64,000 bases of DNA from JAPPHA01 sp963662705 (GTDB taxonomy: Bacteria; Pseudomonadota; Alphaproteobacteria; Rhodobacterales; Rhodobacteraceae). Positions 9,332 to 18,154 of this stretch are shown here, in pieces (within the stretch, counting starts at the first letter, position 1; every line of letters starts with the position of its first letter). The notes under the pieces are model-generated. The model was not told where the DNA came from, did no database searches, and saw only the letters and a program-made list of their open reading frames with translations. The stretch is from contig OY759767.1 of assembly GCA_963662705.2 (NCBI GenBank), forward strand, positions 4,712,001 through 4,776,000. Direction: 5' to 3'. The position numbers were made by a program, and so were the translations under genes.

Positions 9332-11050
9332 ATGATGAGAACCGTATTGAAATGCCTGGCCCTGGTGCCATTGCTGTTTGTCTCCGCAGGCGCGGCCGCA
9401 GAGATGCAGGGTCCGACGGAAGCCGGAAGCGTTACAATGTGCCCCGCGACCTGCGAGCCGGCTGACGGCGGAACCTTCACCATTGCCGCCCGCGGATCAA
9501 TATTGCCGTTTCCGTGGAAATCGTCGGAAAACCACCAGTTCACGAGGCTCAATTTCGGGAACCTGTTTGTTCTGGATCCCTTCAACAACGCACTGCTCCC
9601 CGACCTTGCGACGCATTGGGAGGTTTCCGATGACCTGACCAAGGGGACATTTCATCTGCGCGAGGGCGTGCAGTTCCATGACGGCACGCCGCTGACCGCA
9701 AGGCATGTGGAATGGAGCTACCTGCTGACCATGAATCCACGGGCGGAAGGCGCGGACTTTCTGATGCAGGCGGCCCGCCTGACCGAACTGAAAGGCGCCC
9801 AGGCCTACATCGACGGCACGGCGGACAGAGTCGAAGGCATCACGGTGGTCGACGACCATACGATCGTCTTTGAAACGGCGGTCCCGAACGGCAATTTCTT
9901 TGAAAGGGTTGGCAAGGTCTACATCCTTCCGGCGCATCTTTTCGAAGATACGCCAATGGAGAATCTGCCGTCGATCGACTGGATGTCGACCGATGTGAGA
10001 ATTGGCACTGGCCCATTCGTGTTCGAGGAGTATGTCGAGGGACAATACGTAGCCGGGGCCGCGAATGAGAATTACTGGGCCGGCCGGCCGTATCTGGACC
10101 GGGTCGTGATGAGGTTTTTTGAAGAGTATGAAACCGGAACGCTTGCCTTTGAAAAAGGGGAAGCGGACTTGCTGGAATTTCTCTCAGCCCAGGACGTTTC
10201 GCGATATGGCGCGGATCCCCAAGGATTTGTTTTCCTGCGCGGCCAGCCCCTGAGTCCCAACTACATCAACATCGCCGACCATCCTGCCCTGGAGGATGAA
10301 AGGGTCCGACAGGCGATTTCCTTCGCAATCAACCGTCAGCAGTTGATCGATGTCCTGATTCCCAACGGGCTGAGGGATCCCATGTACACCCTGTTTCCCG
10401 CTGACCATGTCATGTTCAATCCCGATGCTGCGGCCTATCCGTTCGACCCTGAACGGGCGAAAGAACTGTTGGCCGAGGCGAACTGGGACCCGGACGTGGT
10501 TGTCGAGCTGGCGACATACTACAACTCCCAGGAAGCTCTTGACTGGCTGGTCTTCATCCAGCAGCAGCTGGCCGCTGCGGGCTTGAAGGTCGATGTTCGG
10601 CAGATGGACTGGCCGGACATGGAAAAGGCAGGCGAGGCGGGAGAGCTGAACCTGTGGTTCACAGGGTATTCGAATGATGTGGTCGGCGATCACCTGGCCT
10701 ATTTCGGCGCCGGCGGCGCGTGGAATTACGGCGAGTACAACAATCCCGAGTATGATGAACTCATGACCGCGGCAAGTCGCAGTGGTGGAGATGAACTCCG
10801 GCAGATCTATATGAGAATGCAGGAGATCTTCAACCAAGAGCTGCCCGGGATACCGATATGGAACCGGACCAAGTTCAGTCTGGTCAAACCGACTTTCTGC
10901 GGTGTTACCGAACAGTGGTCTGACCAGCATTTCTCGTACCTGAATGAAAACAACATCTACATGTGCGAGGGCGCGACGGGCACGGTCTCCGTCAAGCCTG
11001 GAACTCCGGCCAGTCTCGCGCATCCCGGCTACGTCGTGGAAGGCCAGTAG
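9332..11050 (+). CDS. family-5 (peptide/opine-type) ABC solute-binding protein, orphan
   Basis: A protein of about 572 residues of the SBP_bac_5 (DppA/OppA-like) family, binding a peptide, opine or similar solute in the periplasm for an ABC importer. A signal peptide (MRTVLKCLALVPLLFVSAGAAAE) is followed by family landmarks: LREGVQFHDGTPLTARHVEWSY, GTGPFVFEEYVEG, NENYWAGRPYLDRV and VRQAISFAINRQQLI. AAAGGAAAGG precedes two adjacent ATGs (9332, 9335), so the true start is one of these. No permease or ATPase gene is adjacent. The IS630 remnant ends only about 60 bp upstream and may have cut it from its operon. A decayed homologue lies at 46255-47645. Confidence 0.85.
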   Translation: MMRTVLKCLALVPLLFVSAGAAAEMQGPTEAGSVTMCPATCEPADGGTFTIAARGSILPFPWKSSENHQFTRLNFGNLFVLDPFNNALLPDLATHWEVSDDLTKGTFHLREGVQFHDGTPLTARHVEWSYLLTMNPRAEGADFLMQAARLTELKGAQAYIDGTADRVEGITVVDDHTIVFETAVPNGNFFERVGKVYILPAHLFEDTPMENLPSIDWMSTDVRIGTGPFVFEEYVEGQYVAGAANENYWAGRPYLDRVVMRFFEEYETGTLAFEKGEADLLEFLSAQDVSRYGADPQGFVFLRGQPLSPNYINIADHPALEDERVRQAISFAINRQQLIDVLIPNGLRDPMYTLFPADHVMFNPDAAAYPFDPERAKELLAEANWDPDVVVELATYYNSQEALDWLVFIQQQLAAAGLKVDVRQMDWPDMEKAGEAGELNLWFTGYSNDVVGDHLAYFGAGGAWNYGEYNNPEYDELMTAASRSGGDELRQIYMRMQEIFNQELPGIPIWNRTKFSLVKPTFCGVTEQWSDQHFSYLNENNIYMCEGATGTVSVKPGTPASLAHPGYVVEGQ

Positions 11051-11058
11051 AATGGATC

Positions 11059-11084
11059 GGGCGGCAAAGGTGACTTTGCCGCCC
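11059..11084 (+). terminator. stem-loop after the orphan SBP gene
   Basis: GGGCGGCAAAG (11059-11069) pairs perfectly with CTTTGCCGCCC (11074-11084) across a GTGA loop, nine bases after the SBP stop. There is no long T run, so it may act as an mRNA 3' stabiliser or a weak terminator. Confidence 0.6.
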
Positions 11085-12085
11085 CTTCCCGCCGGTTGGT
11101 CATCCCGGACCGGACGGTCTCTGAGGTTGCTCGCTGATTACCGGACTGGCGATGACTGACCTGCGGACAGCTACACAAAAACTGCGAAACCAATTCCACA
11201 GCGCTGACCTGCCACAGCGAACCCGGTCAGTCTTCAAGGCCGCGGGCTGTCGCCGGATCGCGGCATGCAAAATGCGCATGGGAATGCCCGGCACGGAAGT
11301 CGATTCGATCAGCATGGACTGCGTCGGCATGCGGCGGCTGCCATGCTGAGCCGGCGGTCCCCGGCTCCCGCCTCGGAAAGCCTCAAATGTATGTGATCAG
11401 ATTCACATTCACGGACAGTGCCTCGGCGACTTAGCCGGCATCTCTCATATCAAGAATTGAAAACCTCTGCGGGACGGGTTTCCGGCGGTTTCTGGGGCCG
11501 TCGCCCACATCGGCGGCCGGCGAAGGCGTATTGCGGTCTTTTTTGGCCGCCGGGAGGCCGGTTCAGGCGTCTCCGGACGCCCGATTGTATTTCCGGTGAA
11601 AGTGCGATGCCGGGCCTCCCCTTCGGCGGGGCGGGCTGTCCGGCGGTCAGCCGGGGGCGTGGTTCATCCAGATGGCGGCGAAGGCCTCCCGGCCCGGGCA
11701 GACGCCGGACAGGGCGAAGTGGATGCACCGGATCGACATTCTCACCCTTGCGCCAAGCTCCAGCAGCCGCAGCGCGTTGGCGCCGAACAGGTTCGACAAG
11801 CAGCGGTCCGCGAACACGTGTCAAGCGACACCCTGATTTGCGAACGATGCTGGAGGAGGCTTTGCCGTTGCCCTCCGAGGGCCGCCGGTATTTTTTTGCC
11901 TTCACCCCAGACCTGGAGGTCGCGGCGGGCGCTGAACCCGGACAGGTCACCGGATCGGAGTGTCGGGACTTCCCTGGACCTGCTCAAGACCGTGTACGAC
12001 CTTCTCAAGTCATGCAGCCGTCCTGCTGTCCGCTTCCTGCTTCCTCGAGGCCCGTCTCACGCCGGATTTGCGCACCGCGCTCGAA
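11085..12085. other. 1-kb region without a recognisable gene
   Basis: Open frames exist on both strands, but none has a recognisable domain, a good ribosome-binding site or a consistent codon pattern. The dispersed frames suggest decayed sequence. It separates the orphan SBP from trhO, which is read toward it. No RNA gene or repeat could be identified. Confidence 0.35.
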
Positions 12086-13045
12086 CTACGGTTGCACCTT
12101 TTTTTGCCGTTTGCCACCGGCCCTTGCGGGCTGGGATTCAGACCCGAAGTGGGCGTATCCCCGATTTCGTGCGAGTTCGACCTGGCGCTGGCGTTCCCGG
12201 AGTCCCTCAAGGCGCACGTTATCGCTGCTTCCGATACACGAAGGACAGGATACCCCTTCCTCGTAATGCGGGCTCGCGCGCTCGGCCGCCGACACCGGGC
12301 GGCGGCAGGAAAAACAGAGTTCGTAGGACCCGCGCTCCAAACCGGGACCTACGGATACGCGGTGATCGAATACGAAACATTCGCCGCGCCAGAGGTTGTC
12401 TTCGGGAGGCGTTGCCTCGAGATAGCCGAGAATGCCTCCATCGAGCTGGCAGGCGTCGCCAAAGCCGTCCCCCAGGACAAGGCTGGTCGACTTCTCGCAT
12501 CGAATTCCACCGGTACAGAACATCGCGATACGTTTGCCTTCGAAACGGTCCCGGTTGGCCTTCCACCACGCGGGAAACTCGCTGAAGCTCTCGATGCCCG
12601 GACTGATCGCACCGGGAAAGGTTCCGACCTCGACCTCGTACGTGTTCCGTGTGTCGACGATGACCACGCCGTCGTCTTCGATGACCTCGTTCCAGTCGCA
12701 AGGAGAGACCCGCTGTCCCGTCGATACGAGCGGCTCCACGTCCGGCCGCCCCATCGTCACGATTTCCCGCTTGAGCCTGACTTTCATCCTCCGAAACGGA
12801 TCTTCTTCCGCCAGGCTCTCCCTGTGCCTGATCCCCGCGCAGCCCGGCAGGGAACGAACAGCCGAGAGGACCCGATCGATCGCGTCGCGGCTGCCCGATA
12901 CGGTTCCATTGATCCCCTCTTCTGCGACCAGCACGGTTCCCCTGGTTCCTGCTTCCTTCGTTGAGCGCCGGATGGATTCGCGCACGGCTGCCGGGTCGGA
13001 AAACCGGACGAACCTGTAGAATGTCGCGACAATTGACTTGGACAT
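12086..13045 (-). CDS. trhO: tRNA uridine(34) hydroxylase, rhodanese-domain protein
   Basis: A 319-residue TrhO/YceA-family protein. TrhO carries out oxygen-dependent hydroxylation of U34 in some tRNAs. An N-terminal acylphosphatase-like part (ATFYRFVRFSDP ... GTVLVAEEGINGTVSG) precedes a rhodanese domain (DTRNTYEVEVGTF) with the active cysteine in MFCTGGIRCEKS. A cysteine-rich tail follows (CFSCRRPVS ... CPSCIG). The ATG at 13043-13045 is chosen because the family begins directly with the MSKSIVATFYRF-type sequence. The ribosome-binding site is weak. It is transcribed in the same direction as cobO, 330 bp downstream of it. Confidence 0.9.
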   Translation of the reverse strand: MSKSIVATFYRFVRFSDPAAVRESIRRSTKEAGTRGTVLVAEEGINGTVSGSRDAIDRVLSAVRSLPGCAGIRHRESLAEEDPFRRMKVRLKREIVTMGRPDVEPLVSTGQRVSPCDWNEVIEDDGVVIVDTRNTYEVEVGTFPGAISPGIESFSEFPAWWKANRDRFEGKRIAMFCTGGIRCEKSTSLVLGDGFGDACQLDGGILGYLEATPPEDNLWRGECFVFDHRVSVGPGLERGSYELCFSCRRPVSAAERASPHYEEGVSCPSCIGSSDNVRLEGLRERQRQVELARNRGYAHFGSESQPARAGGKRQKKVQP

Positions 13046-13375
13046 GACATGATTCACGGAGGTCGGGTTCAAACTCGTCTTCCGGCCGTTCAGCAAGCCC
13101 GACTCATCGGAGGTCGATCGGTCGTGGCTCACGGACGTGTTGCGTGGTCTCCGCACGTTTTGCGGCCTCGAACACTGCCTCGGATCCTGCTCGCTGTACA
13201 GGGTTCAGGTCAGACTGACTGCCCGGTCCGGGATCCTTGTGCAACCGCAGATTGTTCCCCGGCCCGGCACCGCGGGAGTTTTCGGCTACCGCCAGGACAA
13301 GCAAGTCGGCAACGGTATTTCCCGCGTGGCCCGACTCGCGAATTATTTGCGCCACCGAGACCGCGGCACCAACAG
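13046..13375. other. gap between cobO and trhO
   Basis: A small minus-strand frame at 13104-13355 (83 codons) ends in a stop but shows no recognisable domain, and no Shine-Dalgarno precedes its start. It could be a decayed gene or a chance frame. Nothing else was found. Confidence 0.3.
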
Positions 13376-13990
13376 TCAGAATTCGATTCCCTGCTGCGCC
13401 TTGATCCCGGACCGGAAGGGATGCTTCACGAGTTCCATTTCGGTTACGAGATCGGCGATTTCGATGATTTCCTCCCGAGCGTTGCGACCGGTAAGGACCA
13501 CATGGGTCATCTCCGGCTTTTCGTTCTCGAGGAAACGGACGACGTCCTCGACATCGAGATAGCCATACCGGATCGCGATGTTGACCTCGTCGAGCAGAAC
13601 CATAGAGTTCGACGCGTCGCGAATGAGCGACTTGGCCTTTTCCCAGGCGGCCCCGGCCATTTCCGTATCACGGACCCTGTCCTGGGTTTCCCAGGTAAAC
13701 CCTTCGCCCATCGTGTGAAACGCGCAGAGATCGCTGAACTTCTCAACGATCAGATCACGTTCGCCGGTTGCCATGCCGCCCTTGATGAACTGAACGACCG
13801 CGCATTTCATTCCATGCGCGATATGCCGGATGATCATGCCAAACGCGGCTGTCGATTTGCCCTTTCCCTTGCCGGTATGGACAATGATCAGCCCCTTTTG
13901 GCCGGTCTTGGTTGCCATGATCTTGTCCCTGGCGGCCTTCTTTTTGACCATCTTCTGCGCGTGACGTTGGGCTTCACTGGTTTCGTTCAT
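13376..13990 (-). CDS. cobO: cob(I)yrinic acid a,c-diamide adenosyltransferase
   Basis: A 204-residue CobO/BtuR-type enzyme that attaches the 5'-deoxyadenosyl group from ATP to the cobalt of corrinoids, a step of coenzyme B12 synthesis or salvage. It shows the P-loop HTGKGKGKSTAAFGM, VVQFIKGG, GEGFTWETQD and MVLLDEVNIAIRYGYLD, all standard for the family. The lysine-rich N-terminus (QKMVKKKAARDKIMATKT) is also typical. The start is well defined. No other cobalamin genes are adjacent, and no B12 riboswitch box was seen upstream. Length is normal. Confidence 0.95.
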   Translation of the reverse strand: MNETSEAQRHAQKMVKKKAARDKIMATKTGQKGLIIVHTGKGKGKSTAAFGMIIRHIAHGMKCAVVQFIKGGMATGERDLIVEKFSDLCAFHTMGEGFTWETQDRVRDTEMAGAAWEKAKSLIRDASNSMVLLDEVNIAIRYGYLDVEDVVRFLENEKPEMTHVVLTGRNAREEIIEIADLVTEMELVKHPFRSGIKAQQGIEF

Positions 13991-14199
13991 GTTCGGCTCC
14001 GACCTTTCTTGCCGACATTGAGATCATCGTTCGCGGGATCGTTGGACATCTTGGGTGATCCGGTGCCGACGCGCCAACGATGATGTCTTTGTCGCTTGAG
14101 CGTATGCATTCTGGTTCCAGGGTTTGATGCAACATGGTGTTGCCTGGCAACTGATGGGTTTTGCACCCGGCACAACAGCCAAATTTTGTCAGCATCATT

Positions 14200-14634
14200 T
14201 CAAGGCTGTACGGTTTGCGGGAGTTTTTGCATGGCAGTATCGAAGGTGTAAACACCGGTCAACTCATCGCCCGCGTCAGACGCGGTCTGCCACGCCTTGA
14301 AAACGATCAGTGCGTCGGCAAAACCGGCACCCTTCGCAGTCCCGGCTTCATCCGCCAACGCGGTGTTCTTGCATGCCTGCAACGCACGCCAGACGACCTG
14401 ATCGTTCTCGAAACGAACGTTTGGCTCGCCAAACAGCCGCTCGAGGGCAGCGACCAGCCGGGTTCCGTTCAACCGGTACTTGCGACCCGAGAGCGTCCAT
14501 ACGGTCTCGACCAGAACCGCATCGGTAATCAGAACGGTCCCCGCTGCATCGAAGACGGCTTCTGTACGCACCGCCCGAAGCTCGTCATCGTACAGCAGAT
14601 ACCGGAGCAGAACGCTGGTATCGACGGCGATCAA
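14200..14634 (-). CDS. PIN-domain toxin (VapC-like ribonuclease)
   Basis: A 144-residue PIN-domain protein, probably a Mg-dependent ribonuclease toxin. Acidic residues expected for the active site are visible: Asp in IAVDTSVLLRYLLYDD, Glu in AVLVETVWTLSGRKY, Asp in GAGFADALIVFKA and Asp in GVYTFDTAMQKL. The start is a TTG at 14632-14634 that overlaps the stop of the upstream antitoxin gene as TTGA, giving strong translational coupling. Together they form a type II toxin-antitoxin module with an AbrB-type partner. The RNA target cannot be predicted. Confidence 0.85.
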   Translation of the reverse strand: MIAVDTSVLLRYLLYDDELRAVRTEAVFDAAGTVLITDAVLVETVWTLSGRKYRLNGTRLVAALERLFGEPNVRFENDQVVWRALQACKNTALADEAGTAKGAGFADALIVFKAWQTASDAGDELTGVYTFDTAMQKLPQTVQP

Positions 14635-14858
14635 GGCGCCGCCTCGTCCAACGCATCCTGCACTGATTCCTCATCACTGACCGAGGGATTCCCGGTCACG
14701 TTGCGCAGGAACCCTTTGGCGGCGCCGGGAATTTTCCGCACGATAGTGATGCGGCCATCGGCGACATAGCTGCGGCACTCGTCCCCGGGCCCGATCCCGA
14801 TTTCCCTGCACTGGTCGATCGGCAGCGTAATCTGGCGTTTTGCGCTCACTCGCGGCAT
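14631..14858 (-). CDS. AbrB/MazE-type antitoxin
   Basis: A 75-residue protein with an N-terminal swapped-hairpin AbrB DNA-binding domain: RVSAKRQITLPIDQCREIGIGPGDECRSYV. It has an acidic C-terminal tail (SVSDEESVQDALDEAAP) likely to wrap the toxin. The ATG at 14856-14858 is preferred because AGGAAAGAAGG lies just upstream. A longer frame upstream has no family match. It is translationally coupled to the PIN toxin downstream and is expected to bind its own promoter, where a clear inverted repeat lies (14904-14932). Confidence 0.85.
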   Translation of the reverse strand: MPRVSAKRQITLPIDQCREIGIGPGDECRSYVADGRITIVRKIPGAAKGFLRNVTGNPSVSDEESVQDALDEAAP

Positions 14859-14892
14859 GGGCCTTCTTTCCTGACATGGCCGGTTTGCGTGA

Positions 14893-14932
14893 ATTGTAGT
14901 CATTTCTTTACCAGAGAACAATTCGTAAAGAA
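14893..14932 (-). promoter_or_regulatory. promoter and operator of the toxin-antitoxin operon
   Basis: Read on the minus strand, TTGTTC (plus 14916-14921) and TACAAT (plus 14893-14898) lie 17 bp apart and resemble a sigma-70 promoter. A perfect 8-bp inverted repeat, TTCTTTAC at 14904-14911 and GTAAAGAA at 14925-14932, brackets the -35 element. The arm centres are 21 bp apart, two helical turns. This fits autorepression by the antitoxin, alone or with its toxin. Confidence 0.55.
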
Positions 14933-15124
14933 TTGACAAAACCCTGCCGATCGCATTCCCACACGAACTGGCGAGGGTTTCGCGCGGCTCCTGCACGTGC
15001 TTCGCATGCCATGGCATTCACCGGCACCGGGAAATCAGGAAAGCCGCGACCGTGCTGATTCGCCCGCAGGCGTCTGGAGGGAACACCTGATGATGTCCGT
15101 CGTTCCGACTCCCGGGTTTACGGT

Positions 15125-15610
15125 TCACGGTTCGATACGACATCCTGGTGACGTCAGACGCATGACATTACCACCGGAGCCAAACAGGTGGAAGACGGTC
15201 TGGTCAATCCTCGCACCGACGCGATCTCCCGGGCTCAAGTCGGCTCCCGCGATGATACGCATCGTGAGTGCGTCTTCCGCGAGCACGTTCCGAACGTGCA
15301 CGAGAGACCCGGCACCCAACTCCCCGACGATGTCGACTCGTGCCCGGAAATCGCCTTCATCCACCGGGAACGGCGAAACATGCTCCGGACGAATGCCCGG
15401 CGTGGCCGGGTCGACCGGGACGGGTGCCCCGCCGAACCGAGTCCTCGCGTCTCAACATACGATGTCCGGCGTCGCATCCCCGACGTCCAAGGTTGCCGGC
15501 CAAGAGATCATTGACGGCATCCCGATAAGTTCCGCGACAAATGCGTTCGCGGGCCGCTCGTAAAGTTCCTTCGACGAGCCAGGCCGTTCAATCGATCCGG
15601 CGCTTGCAAC
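15125..15610 (-). pseudogene. C-terminal fragment of a MalK/UgpC-type ABC ATPase
   Basis: Two frames on the minus strand match the C-terminal half of the intact ATPase at 17013-18098. SAGSIERPGSSKELYERPANAFVAELIG and the following part lie upstream of about 15452. IRPEHVSPFPVDEGDFRARVDIVGELG to the end lies below about 15390. A stop and a frame change separate them, and the whole nucleotide-binding domain (Walker A, signature, Walker B) is missing. Residue identity to the neighbour is clearly high in the regulatory part (GDFRARV, EDALTMR, AGTD/AGAD-L-PGD). This is a dead paralogue, cut off close to the carbonic anhydrase gene. Confidence 0.75.
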
Positions 15611-15695
15611 GACACTGCTGAGAGTGTCCAGGCCGTCGTTCGCGCGGAAGCGATCCGTCCTGCTCCCTTTCTCATTCTCGATCAGGGCAAGGAGG

Positions 15696-16430
15696 TCATC
15701 CGCGATAAAGGATGCGTTCGCCAAGCGGCTGCACCGGCCGGCAGTTGTGTGGGTGGATTGCCGCGAAGGCGTCGATCTGCGCCGCCGACATCGAGAGCGT
15801 TTCGAACGGTATGATCCAGGCGACACCCTCGGTGCATGGAGGCGTGGTCAGAGAGCCCATGTAGCGCCACGTCGTGCCGAAAGAGGGCAGCAGTGACGCC
15901 AGGTCGAGCTCCTCGGCAACCGCGCGCGGCGTCCCGGAATCTGCCGGAAATTGCGCCCAGGATGGCGCCAGCGCGTTGTTCGCCTCGCCTTGCGCGACCA
16001 GGATCCCGATCACGGCGAGGCCGCCATCGTCATTGCGATGCACCAGGTGCAATTCCAGCGGAAACCCGGTGCCGTCGAACAGGTGTTCACTGCGGTGGTG
16101 GAAATGGAACTGCAACAGCTCGTGATACGCGCCGTCGACGACGATGCCGTTTCCGGGTTCCGGGGTCATCTGGATCGTGTGACCAGTGTTCTCGACAACG
16201 ATGCGTGTCCTGCCGTAATCGAACTCGATCGGCGTCAGATCGGCCCACTGGCCGCCGGTCAGATCGATGGGAGACTGCGCCTTGCCGAGGGCGCATACGC
16301 TGAACGCCGGGTCGAGCGTTCCCCAGCAACAGGGTCCGTCGTTCGGCCCGTAACCCCAGGGAGCCGTCGAGGCCGGCGTCGCGGATGTTGGTCCTGCCTG
16401 TTGTCCGGAAACCGGCCCGGTCTTACCCAT
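15696..16430 (-). CDS. alpha-class carbonic anhydrase
   Basis: A 244-residue alpha-carbonic anhydrase that interconverts CO2 and bicarbonate with a zinc ion. Family features are KAQSPIDLTGGQW, the histidine-rich LQFHFHHRSEHLFDG, LELHLVHRN (zinc ligands and active-site histidines), YMGSLTTPPCTEGVAW, and NCRPVQPLGERILYRG at the C-terminus. The ATG at 16428-16430 has GAGGT upstream and an in-frame stop four codons before it, so the start is fixed. Bacterial alpha enzymes are usually exported, but the N-terminus here (MGKTGPVSGQQAGPTSATPA) has no hydrophobic signal. The product may be cytoplasmic, or the signal was lost. Confidence 0.9.
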   Translation of the reverse strand: MGKTGPVSGQQAGPTSATPASTAPWGYGPNDGPCCWGTLDPAFSVCALGKAQSPIDLTGGQWADLTPIEFDYGRTRIVVENTGHTIQMTPEPGNGIVVDGAYHELLQFHFHHRSEHLFDGTGFPLELHLVHRNDDGGLAVIGILVAQGEANNALAPSWAQFPADSGTPRAVAEELDLASLLPSFGTTWRYMGSLTTPPCTEGVAWIIPFETLSMSAAQIDAFAAIHPHNCRPVQPLGERILYRG

Positions 16431-17012
16431 GATGTGACCTCATTGCAGTGACGCCGCCGCCGACAACCCTGACGTCTCGTGCCGGCAGTCCCGCCCGCCT
16501 GCCCGTCCTGTTCGACTGCCGCGGTCCCCGATCATGGCGGGCTGATCGTTGCGGCCGGGAAAAGCGGCAGCGTCCTCGGAAGTCCAGGATCGGGGTGTTC
16601 GAACGGAACCCCCTTGTCCGCCTCGCAATTCAAGTTGAAGCCATCCGCATGGATTCGCGTTCTCACGTGTTCTCCGGGTAAGTGGCAACGCGCCGCCGGC
16701 GGTTTCTCCAACGGAATTTAGCCCCACCCGAATCGCACTTCAAGAGGCTTCGCCCTTCGGAAACCGGGTGGCCTCACTTTGCAAAGTCCCCGCCAGGTCC
16801 GGATTTCGGCGTGGACGGGATCGCGCTTGGGCGTTGGCTCCACGGCATGTCGTGGAAAGACCCACCCGCGCTGCCTGGCCCTCGAGGGTCCCGGCGGTTC
16901 ACTCATGGGCCTTCGGGGCGAAACGATCACCGGCTTCCACGTCAACACCTGTTCATCATGTCCGGCAAACGATGATCCTTGCGCTTCCGTTCCGGCGGTA
17001 CTCGATGAGGCG
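16431..17012. other. gap between carbonic anhydrase and the sugar ABC operon
   Basis: Short frames on both strands lack recognisable motifs. The region sits between a gene that has lost its usual signal peptide and the 3' end of an intact ABC ATPase whose decayed relative lies on the other side. It is probably scarred sequence from a rearrangement. No RNA gene or terminator was identified. Confidence 0.35.
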
Positions 17013-18098
17013 TCAGTGTCGTGACGGCCCACGTATGACTTTCCCGCCCGAGTCGAATTGATGGAGGCAGTTTCGGTCGATCCTGACTCCGAAGGAATCT
17101 CCCGGGTTCAGGTCGGTTCCTGCGATGACACGCATGGTCAGCGCGTCCTCCATGAGCCCGGTCTGGAGGTACACGAGCGATTCGGCACCCAGCTCCTCCA
17201 CGATTTCGACCCGCGCCCGGAAGTCACCGTCCTCCACGCGGGACGGCGAGAGATGTTCCGGCCTAATGCCCAGCGTCGCCAGGTCGGCCGGAGTCGAGGC
17301 CGCGCCGAGGCGAATCCGGGCATCGCCGCACACGGCAACAGGCTCTGCCCCGCTGAAATCCGGGGCCGCGGGCACAAAGTTCATCGATGGCGCCCCGATA
17401 AACCCGGCGACGAACATGTTCGCGGGCCGCTCGTAGAGTTCCATCGGCGTGCCGAGCTGTTCGATCGAACCGGCGTTGACGACGGCGATCCGGTCCGCGA
17501 GCGTCATCGCTTCGGTCTGGTCATGGGTGACGTAGATCATCGTCGCCCCGAGCCGCTGGTGAAGCCGCGCGATCTCCAGCCGCATCCGGATTCGGAGCGC
17601 CGCGTCGAGGTTCGAGAGCGGCTCGTCGAACAGGAACACCTTCGGATTGCGAATGATCGAACGCCCGATCGCCACGCGTTGACGCTGCCCGCCGGAAAGT
17701 TGCCGGGGCTTGCGGTCGAGGAGAGCCTCGATCTGGAGCACCCTGGCAACATCCTCCACGCGTTGCCCGATCTCGTCCCGCGGCGTCCTGGCAAGCGTCA
17801 GGCCGAAACCGATGTTCTCCGCAACCGTCATGTGCGGGAACAGGGCGTAGGATTGGAACACCATCGCGACTTGCCGTTTCGACGGCGCCACGTGGGTGAC
17901 ATCCTGTTCTCCGATGACGATACGGCCTTCCGTTACATCCTCCAGGCCCGAGATCATCCTGAGCACGGTCGACTTGCCGCAACCGGAGGGTCCGACCAGA
18001 ACCAGTAGTTCGCCGTTTTCGACCGAAAGGTCCAGCCCATCGATAACCCTCACCGATCCAAAGGACTTAGCCACACGCTCCAGTCGGACTCCCGCCAT
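17013..18098 (-). CDS. MalK/UgpC-type sugar ABC transporter ATP-binding protein
   Basis: A 361-residue ATPase energising a carbohydrate importer at the inner face of the membrane. It has Walker A GPSGCGKST, the Q-loop VFQSYALFPHMTV, signature LSGGQRQRVAIGR, Walker B VFLFDEPLSNLDA and the H-loop YVTHDQTEAMTLADR. The C-terminal OB-fold (TOBE) regulatory domain includes LGIRPEHLSP. The ATG at 18096-18098 has AAAGGTGG upstream; longer in-frame extensions are the permease region read in the wrong frame. It is the last gene of a minus-strand operon SBP-permease-permease-ATPase. The sugar is unknown. Confidence 0.92.
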   Translation of the reverse strand: MAGVRLERVAKSFGSVRVIDGLDLSVENGELLVLVGPSGCGKSTVLRMISGLEDVTEGRIVIGEQDVTHVAPSKRQVAMVFQSYALFPHMTVAENIGFGLTLARTPRDEIGQRVEDVARVLQIEALLDRKPRQLSGGQRQRVAIGRSIIRNPKVFLFDEPLSNLDAALRIRMRLEIARLHQRLGATMIYVTHDQTEAMTLADRIAVVNAGSIEQLGTPMELYERPANMFVAGFIGAPSMNFVPAAPDFSGAEPVAVCGDARIRLGAASTPADLATLGIRPEHLSPSRVEDGDFRARVEIVEELGAESLVYLQTGLMEDALTMRVIAGTDLNPGDSFGVRIDRNCLHQFDSGGKVIRGPSRH

Positions 18099-18154
18099 AT
18101 CGGCCACCTTTCCCGTTGCCCTCTCGCGGGCCCGTGCATCCTTGCCCCGCGCCG

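Noticed and set aside
11418..12585. Plus-strand frames of 280-330 codons before trhO
   Set aside because: They run into the antisense of trhO, contain Arg/Pro/Ala-rich translation without motifs, and lack ribosome-binding sites.
13991..14199. Possible cobalamin riboswitch upstream of cobO
   Set aside because: No B12-box-like conserved core was seen; only unstructured sequence and a short GTTGCC/GGCAAC palindrome.
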